From Leptodactylus fallax (lineage: Eukaryota > Chordata > Amphibia > Anura > Leptodactylidae), in the NCBI GenBank assembly GCA_947044405.1, contig CAMRHE010000028.1:4881501-4945500 (forward strand): DNA of 64,000 bases. The letters are read 5' to 3'. Both the position numbers and the translations under genes were made by a program. The notes beneath the pieces were generated by a model that was not told the origin of the DNA, searched no databases, and saw only the letters and a list, made by a program, of their open reading frames with translations. The stretch's first letter is position 1. Each line of letters starts with the position of its first letter. Shown here piece by piece: positions 57,795 through 64,000 of this stretch.

Positions 57795-59303
57795 GGTTGA
57801 GGCCATAGTTTGCTGAAAATCTGTATTTTTGGTGCAGTTTTTACTGCCGTTTTTTGAGCCAAAGCCAAGAGTAGATTTAAAAGAAATGAGAGATATAAAG
57901 GAAGCTCTTATACTCCTGTTATACCCCTCTTATACTCCTCTTATACTTCTGTTATACCCCTCTTATACTCCTCTTATACTTCTCTTATACTTCCTGTTAT
58001 ACTCCTCTTATACTTCCTCTTATACTCCTCTTATACTTCTCTTATACTTCCTCTTATACTCCTCTTATACTTCCTCTTATACTCCTCTTATACTCCTCTT
58101 ATACTCCTCTTATACTCTTATACTCCTCTTATACTTCTCTTATACTCCTCTTATACCCCTCTTATACTCCTCTTATACTCCCTCTTATACTCCTCTTATA
58201 CTTCTCTTATACTTCCTCTTATACTTCTCTTATACTCCTCTTATACCCCTCTTATACTCCTCTTATACTCCTCTTATACTCCCTCTTATACTCCTCTTAT
58301 ACTTCTCTTATACTTCCTCTTATACTCCTCTTATACTTCTTTTTATACTCCTCTTATACCCCTCTTATACTCCTCTTATACTCCTCTTATACTTCTCTTA
58401 TACTCCTCTTATACTTCTCTTATACTTCTCTTATACTTCTCTTATACTCCTCTTATACTCCTCTTATACTTCCTCTTATACTTCTCTTATACCCCTCTTA
58501 TACTCCTCTTATACTCCTCTTATGCTTCCTCCTATACTCCTCTTATACTCCTCTTATACCCCTCTTATACTCCTCTTATACTCCTCTTATACTTCCTCTT
58601 ATACCCCTCTTATACTCCTCTTATACTCCTCTTATTCTTCTCTTATACTTCCTCTTATACTCCTCTTATACTACTCTTATACTCCTCTTATACCCCTCTT
58701 ATACTCCTCTTATACTCCTCTTATACTTCTCTTATACTCCTCTTATACCCCTCTTATACTCCTCTTATACTCCTCTTATACTTCTCTTATACTCCTCTTA
58801 TACCCCTCTTATACTCCTCTTATACTCCTCTTATACTCCTCTTATACTTCTCTTATACCCCTCTTATACTCCTCTTATACTCCTCTTATACTTCTCTTAT
58901 ACCCCTCTTATACTCCTCTTATTCTTCTCTTATACTTCCTCTTATACCCCTCTTATACTTCTCTTATACTTCCTCTTATACCCCTCTTATACTTCTCTTA
59001 TACTTCCTCTTATACCCCTCTTATACTTCTCTTATACTTCTCTTATACTTCCTCTTATACCCCTCTTATACTCCTCTTATACTCCTCTTATACTCCTCTT
59101 ATACTTCCTCTTATACTCCTCTTATACCCCTCTTATACTCCTCTTATACTCCTCTTATACTCCTCTTATACTCCTCTTATACTTCTCTGATATTTCTCCG
59201 TTCTGCTAAATCCACTCCTATCTTTGGCTCAAAAAAAAAAAAAAAACCCATCAGAATCTGTAAAAAAAATGCTATTTTTCTGTAACTTGTGGCCTCAGTC
59301 TCA
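57795..59303. mobile_element. Foldback element whose centre has expanded into an 11-bp array
   Basis: Left arm (GGTTGAGGCCATAG..TTTTTTGAGCCAAAGCCAAG..AGTAGATTTAAAAG) is mirrored by the right arm (TAAATCCACTCCTATCTTTG..GGCTCAAAAAA..TGGCCTCAGTCTCAA at 59206-59304). Between the arms lies only the tandem array. The AGATATAAAGGAAG/CTTATACTCC sequence at the inner edge of the left arm looks like the seed. Confidence 0.8.
57905..59187. repeat. 11-bp tandem array (CTTATACTCCT), about 115 copies
   Basis: Units CTTATACTCCT, CTTATACCCCT, CTTATACTTCT and a 12-bp CTTATACTTCCT form, in mixed order with locally repeated groups. Since 11 is not a multiple of three and no frame of the unit has a stop, the array keeps a 453-codon frame open (57829-59190) coding for a repetitive ILLLYSSYTPL string. 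That frame is judged an artefact, not a gene. Confidence 0.97.
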
Positions 59304-59304
59304 A

Positions 59305-60420
59305 AGGGTTTAAAAAAAAAAACATGCATACATGAACAACCCATTGAAAGCTTTGGAAACAATGTAATACACCATTTGCCCTGTGGTGGAGCTGCAGGGA
59401 CATGAAACCCTTCTTGCCCATACAGCTTTACCCCTGAGCATTGGGGCACCTGCTATTAGCTTATAATTGGGGATTCTTTAAGGTAAAGACCTTGTACGTA
59501 GGGCACTCCTCCACTGTCCATTGTACCATTCTCGTAATGTAGTAAATCTCCTTCCTCTCCCTACTTTATTTCTGCCCTCATTGTCGTTTGGGCAGGCGGC
59601 TAAGAATAACAGCTTTATGATATCTCGAGTTCATTGAGGAAATCCGTCTCTGACAATCCTGCAGCTCATTCACAGAGGATACCGCTTGTGGAAAGTTATT
59701 TTTCTAAGCCCAGGCTTGCTGCCTAATGCAACAGGTTTTGGCAAGGGGCATGGTTGGCTGTTGCTTTGGAATTATCTTTGGTTTTCAGAGATGAATAATG
59801 CCCGAAGAACAGTAATGTCATAAATTATGATTCATGAATCATGAATCCTACGTTCAACAATGTCGACTAGTAGCCTGTAAATTTAAATGGGATGTACCAC
59901 CAAAAAAATTAGCCATTTTTTAAACCAAATTTGATATTAAACTATTTATTTGCAGCAGTCACCTCATTTACATCACAGACAGAACTACAATAGAAGATAA
60001 CACCTCTATAGATAACACCACTGAGTCAACATTAAATCACTACTGACAATAGATGATGTCACAGTTGATCTCCCAAGCTCTTTCGACTCTCTATGAGTAG
60101 GCTCCAGACAATTACTGGCTATGGCCATGACTATGTTGTAGAGCAGATCACTAAATGCTAGTAACAGAGCAGAGGAGAAGCTCAGGCAAGATGGCCGCCT
60201 CCATGATCATGTACAGAAAACTATCTGGTTTTAATAAATAAATAAATATTGGCGATACATTCCCTTTAATGGAATTTAGTGGAGACTACTGATAAGCACA
60301 AAGTATTACACTCAATGCCAGGCAGCAGTTGCAAAAGCAACTAAAATATTAGGGTAAAATTTGGATGTTCTTTATCCTTGTTTGATCAAGAAATTTACAG
60401 CATTTTCAACTTTTTTTTTT
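59305..60420. other. Intronic DNA before the second exon
   Basis: No repeat ends recognised. The 59480-59870 part, with CTTTATGATATCTCGAGTTC and TTATGATTCATGAATCATGA, looks unique and could be conserved non-coding sequence. A T-run at 60411-60422 serves as the polypyrimidine tract of the exon acceptor. Confidence 0.4.
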
Positions 60421-60424
60421 CTAG

Positions 60425-60505
60425 GAAAGATTTCAAGTAAAGAACCCTCCACACACGTATATTCAGAAGCTGAAAGGATATCTAGATCCAGCAGTAACAA
60501 GAAAG
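60425..60505 (+). CDS. fmnl2: fmnl2 coding exon (probably exon 3), formin-like protein 2
   Basis: This 81-nt phase-0 exon encodes 27 residues, from [16 protein letters not shown] to [11 protein letters not shown]. The acceptor is a run of T ending TTTCTAG, and the donor is AAG|GTAAGA. It continues directly in frame from the 48372-48455 exon and extends the GTPase-binding/FH3 region (about residues 68-94 in the human protein, from memory). The [11 protein letters not shown] ending separates FMNL2 from FMNL3, which I recall as QSFLDPSVTRK, and from FMNL1. Both exons have lengths divisible by three, so skipping either one would keep the frame. The following exon, expected to start KFRRRVQESTQ, is not seen before the window ends, so intron 3 is at least 3.5 kb. 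Confidence 0.95.
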
Positions 60506-61032
60506 GTAAGAGAATATTTCTGGCCAATCCTTCAGATGCTCCTCGACAGCTCGTACATCATATTCAGAAGAAAATGAGAAGGGGCCACATAATGGAAAAT
60601 TCTCCAGAGAAGCCAAAAATGCTGAGTATTTAGAACTGTCACAAAGACATCCAAAAATGGAGCAAAACTCTGAGATGATATTTATAGGTGAATTTGACTT
60701 CTAACCAAGTTATGGGAAAACTTTTTTGATAACTAGGTTTAGGTATTACCAGCCAGACAAGCCGGATGTGCGAATATCCAGTGCTGAGCTCTGAGCGGAG
60801 ATCTTGGTGGATCGGATCGTCCTCATTCTATCTGAACAGTCTTGTCTGGTGTCTATTACTACTGGATAATAGTTGGAAACTAAGACAAACGTATTAAAAT
60901 AAAGGAAGGTATTGTATGAATCAAGAGGCAAAATAATATACAACAGTGAACAAGGTAGCAAAAAGGAATATTCATCAACAAACGTAAGCAATAGAAAATG
61001 TGCAAGTATTAGAAATTGAACATGTAAACTTA

Positions 61033-61475
61033 AAGAGGTTACCCAGGCTATTTTTATTTTTAATTAGGCAGTGAGAGGTTAAAAAAATGTAAAAAACCCA
61101 TACTCACCTGTCCCTGGTGCTCTGGTGTCCTCCCAGCATGGTGTTGTCCTGCTGTTCGACTGTCTTCTTTTACGGAAGTCTTCGCTGGCTGTGACGTCCT
61201 GGGTCCACCAATTGGCCTCAGCGGTCACGTGACCACTGAAGCCAATCAGTGTCCTCAGCGACCTAAGGAAGTGACTTGGAGATGTCACAGGTAGTGATGT
61301 CCCGTGTCCTTCGCTGAGGGCGCTGATTGGCCTCAGTGGTCACGTGCGGCAGGAATGAAGAAAATAATGGAGAGGCAACGGAGCACCAAGGACAGGTGAG
61401 TATGATTTTTTGGGGATTTTTTTCACCTCCCCTGGCCTAATTAAAGAAAAAATGGCCTGACAATCCCTTTAGTAA
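61033..61475. mobile_element. Palindromic repeat with CACGTGACC and CCAATTGGCCTC blocks
   Basis: GGTTACCCAGGCTATTTTTA..CATACTCACCTGTCCCTGGT at the left is mirrored by ACCAAGGACAGGTGAGTATG..CAATCCCTTTAG at the right. The middle has GATTGGCCTCAGTGGTCACG, mirrored by GTCACGTGACCACTGAAGCC. Related to 16432-16800. It probably interrupts the L1-type fragment. Confidence 0.7.
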
Positions 61476-61479
61476 AGTA

Positions 61480-62400
61480 AACAGAAGATAAATCAGGGAA
61501 GGAATAAGGGGTAGCACTGTTTCCTATAGGGGGACTCTACCTAGTGGGGGATACCAAGATAGGATCTCCTCATCTGAGTATTATAATTGTAGACAGAATG
61601 ACAAGCCTATGAGAGAGACGACACCTTATCAAAGTGTGTCTGAGTATCAGATATGGTGGTGTTGATCTTTTCAAGAAACATAATTGAGTCAACGAGTCTA
61701 ATGACTTCCCATATCGTAAGACTATGAATTTCTGGCGGACATCAGGATGTATTGTAGTAGTTTATAGGGAGCATATTGGAGGCCAGCTGGATTCACGCCT
61801 AGCAGGAAAACAGGGACCGATTGACCTAAAAGCCGATGAACCATCCTGTGGATGGACAGCCAGAAGTGCCAGAGATGGGGACAAGTCCGCCAGACATGGA
61901 GAGTATCCACGCTAATTTGGCAGCCTCGAAAGCACATGGGAGGGACTACAGGATATATAAGGTGCAACTAAGCCAGGACTAAATAGGTGCTATGTAGAAC
62001 TTTCAAGGACGACTTCATAAGGGTGACCTGACTGCTACCTTTGTTAATGAATGTGCCGCAGTCTTGCCATTGAGCCAGAGTCAATGTGGTCTCCAGATCT
62101 CTTTCCCAGGCTGTCATAAAGTCTAATTTGACTGTATGTGGAGGGATAGTCAACTCACTATATATAAAGCGTAGTGAGCCTCTATCTGCAGCCCTATAGA
62201 GACACAATCTTTCAAAGTTAGTGGCCTGAATAACAGTAGTATTTTAAGTAAGTGTACGTAATAAATGGAATATCTGGCATGTGCGGAAGACCTCTGACTC
62301 GGAAGCTGGTGGTGGTGGTGGGGTCTGACCCTCCTAAATGGCGTGGCAGTAACTAGACATCGAGTTCAGAAAAAGTAGTGGTTCATTACTTTTATCACTT
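61480..62400 (-). pseudogene. L1-type LINE ORF2 C-terminal fragment, antisense
   Basis: On the minus strand, 62207-61968 reads AWERDLETTLTLAQWQDCGT..LMKSSLKVLHSTYLVLA. After one in-frame TAG it continues through 61722 as LHLIYPVVPPMCFRGC..TLHVWRTCPHLWHFW. This is the characteristic L1-clade ORF2 end: WE-DL, a YLTP-like step, the CxRGC...HxWxxCP zinc-knuckle-like region, then FW. Beyond 61722 a frameshift is needed to carry on (about 61725-61640: IWEVIRLVDSIMFLEK). There is no RT core, so the copy is a short 3' remnant with stops. It would have supplied the RT/endonuclease of an autonomous element. The upper boundary near 62400 is uncertain; 60740-61025 may be its 3' untranslated part, separated by the palindrome at 61033. 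Confidence 0.8.
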
Positions 62401-62404
62401 GCCC

Positions 62405-62745
62405 CAACACATCTTGATAGTTTTTAGATCTCTCACATTTTGTATTTCATCTATTATGTAACTAGAATATCCAAATTTTACTGCATTTGGCAACCAACAT
62501 AAAGCAGGGTGTGGCATTTATAGTCTGGGAAAAACCTAATTAATACCTGAGATTTATGTGATGTGTGTTTTATTAAATAATAGTCGCTTTACCCCCAGGC
62601 CACACAGATTAACGTCTACTTACCGTGTAGAAACCTCTACATGGAAACTGGCTTATGATCATTATGGTCAATGGATTTTAGCATTTTTTTTTCTGTTCAC
62701 CCTCGGTTCAAATATTCCATGAAGGTACCTTGGAGACATAAGACA
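62405..62745. other. Intronic DNA without recognised features
   Basis: May contain the diverged upstream edge of the L1-type fragment; nothing else recognised. Confidence 0.4.
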
Positions 62746-62747
62746 CA

Positions 62748-62989
62748 CAGTATTGTACAAAAGTTTTAGGCAGATGGGGGTGGGGGTGGGGGGGGAATGC
62801 ACAGTAAGAATGCTTTCAGAAATAGAAGGGTTAATAGTTTATTTCTGACTATTAACAAAATGAAGTGAATGAAGAAAAGAGAAATGTAAATCCTATCAAT
62901 ATTTGGTGTGACCTTTGCCCTTTACTTCTTCTCGGTACAGACAGTTTTTGGCAGAACTGGGCAGAGAGGTTGTTTTGTACAGCACTGTA
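62748..62989. mobile_element. Internally deleted Tc1/mariner element
   Basis: Left end CAGTATTGTACAAAAGTTTT and right end TTTTGTACAGCACTGTA form the inverted repeats of a common vertebrate Tc1/mariner family (start usually TACAGTNNTGTACAAAAGTT). Adjacent AGAATGCTTTCAGAAATAGA and CAATATTTGGTGTGACCTTTG are the subterminal parts. The transposase is absent. A G-rich run at 62775-62795 lies inside. Confidence 0.8.
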
Positions 62990-62991
62990 TT

Positions 62992-64000
62992 TTTGCCCAT
63001 GGAAAATATTCAGCTTGCCATTAGGTTGGATACATTGATGACGTTTTTAGATCCACTGTGATCTGGATAAGCTGGTGTCTCCACTTTTGTATAATCCCAT
63101 CTGTGAAGTATGAGAGATCTGGGTCCACATTGCACCACAACTATGTCACTTTTGGTTGGAAACCGAGATTTTCATTTCTATGGTTATATGTCTTAAAAGG
63201 GAAAATTGGCCGAGTGACAAAAACCCTTTTAAATTGATGGCGGTTCCTCTGTACTGAAGTCTACGTGGTGCGGTGTTATTATAGTTTTCCATTACCAGCT
63301 GCTGCTATGGCATTTTAAGCAATTAGTTCTAGTGTTAATATTTCTTATGAAAACATACGTGTAATACTCATGAAGTTTATATGTGGCAGGAATAGGACCG
63401 GACTTTTATTCATTATTGAGCTGTATAGGAGAAAATTTTCAGCCTTCAGACTCTGAGTAACGTCTTGTTTTATGGACATTTCCATATTGTCAGCAAAGTA
63501 TTGTGTCGGTCCTTACACGTAGTCCTGTTGCTATCAGAACTTGACTCCTATGTGCCAAGGTTTTGCCGGCAGTCTTCATGCGATATTAGATTTTAGTTGT
63601 CAGATCCCAATGACTTAGACAGGTCCATCAGCAATATAATGTCTCTGGTGGCTTCCAAGCTTGGATTTTTACTTGCTTTGGTTCTCCAAGAGATAAGTGA
63701 TGCCATAGATGACATTTATTTACCCTCTACCCAGGGGTCATAGGTTGTTCAAAAGAACCTTCACTCAGCTTATTCTTTTTCAATAGGGTGTCACCAGAAT
63801 CCCCCAGGACCCCTGGTTCTTGGTCAGATATAGAATAGGTGCTCTATACATTGAGAAAAACTCCAGACATCTTCCTTTTCATGGCCACTCTGATGACCTG
63901 GCGGCCGCCACCGGGGTCTCAGATGATTTGACTGTGCAAGCTTTTATCTTTTTGGTGTGGCGGCCTCTCCGTCTTCGTGTCTGGCTATTATAGTCCTATA
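62992..64000. other. Intronic DNA without recognised features
   Basis: No exon resembling the next fmnl2 exon, and no clear repeat, was found up to the window end. Confidence 0.45.

Larger units (their letters stand above)
48456..60424 (+). other. fmnl2: fmnl2 intron 2
   Basis: This is 11,969 bp between the two recognised exons, beginning GTAAGTG and ending TTTCTAG. It contains the palindromic insertion with hammerhead-like motifs, a ~750-bp palindrome, several MITEs and the 11-bp array. Confidence 0.93.
60506..64000 (+). other. fmnl2: fmnl2 intron 3 (5' part)
   Basis: Begins GTAAGAG after the second exon and continues past the window end. It contains an antisense L1-type LINE fragment, a palindromic repeat inserted at its 3' side, and an internally deleted Tc1/mariner element. 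Confidence 0.9.

Noticed and set aside
57829..59190. 453-codon open frame rich in Leu, Tyr, Ser and Thr
   Set aside because: It is produced by an 11-bp tandem repeat with no stop in any frame. The repeated string has an 11-residue period exactly as 3 x 11 bp predicts, and it lies in a mobile element.
48372..60505. Assignment of the two exons to fmnl3, fmnl1 or daam1
   Set aside because: Residues KKWELICDQ and [13 protein letters not shown] fit FMNL2; FMNL3 and FMNL1 differ at these positions, and DAAM1 lacks the [10 protein letters not shown] segment.

Overview
This window is vertebrate intronic DNA, most likely from a frog. It carries two short coding exons of the formin gene fmnl2 (formin-like 2) on the + strand. 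Exon A (48372-48455, 28 codons) and exon B (60425-60505, 27 codons) are both in phase 0, have clean AG/GT splice sites and encode part of the N-terminal GTPase-binding/FH3 region. The residues match FMNL2 rather than FMNL1 or FMNL3. I see no first exon, so positions 1-48371 are read as the 3' part of a very long intron 1. Intron 2 is 11,969 bp and intron 3 runs off the end of the window. The frog assignment is inference: it rests on the type of repeats (families with ends such as GGTTCACA..CTGCG, a V-type tRNA-SINE, hAT elements with GGCGTAGCTAG ends, L2 and L1 LINEs, and palindromic MITEs), not on a database match.

Almost everything else is repeat. Region by region: 1-1668 is a 43-bp minisatellite with an internal ~637-bp higher-order duplication. 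2930-4690 is a 5'-truncated L2-type LINE with a nearly intact reverse transcriptase frame. 5,000-28,800 is sparse intron with scattered palindromic MITEs, a hAT-like element (12035-12306), a SINE (22543-22796) and TA/AT microsatellites. 28817-30320 is a 45/49-bp minisatellite that sits between inverted ends. 30,500-41,500 holds large palindromic MITEs (best: 32936-33353), several degenerate tandem arrays and more MITEs. 41563-44664 holds two hAT-like elements with target-site duplications, the larger containing nested insertions. 44677-45020 is a 114-bp tandem repeat. 47515-48085 is a palindromic element split by a Harbinger-type MITE, just upstream of exon A.

Intron 2 contains the most notable structure: a 466-bp insertion (49571-50036) flanked by a 14-bp direct repeat. 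Its two mirror-image arms each carry a hammerhead-ribozyme-like motif, in opposite orientations, which suggests a Penelope-like retroelement remnant. It is followed by a ~750-bp palindrome (50205-50958) and, at 57225-59303, by three abutting MITEs, the last of which has grown a ~1.28-kb array of an 11-bp unit in its centre. Intron 3 holds an antisense L1-type LINE ORF2 fragment (61480-62400) and an internally deleted Tc1/mariner element (62748-62989).

No complete protein-coding gene of the host lies in the window. The long open frames apart from the LINE are by-products of tandem repeats or palindromes.
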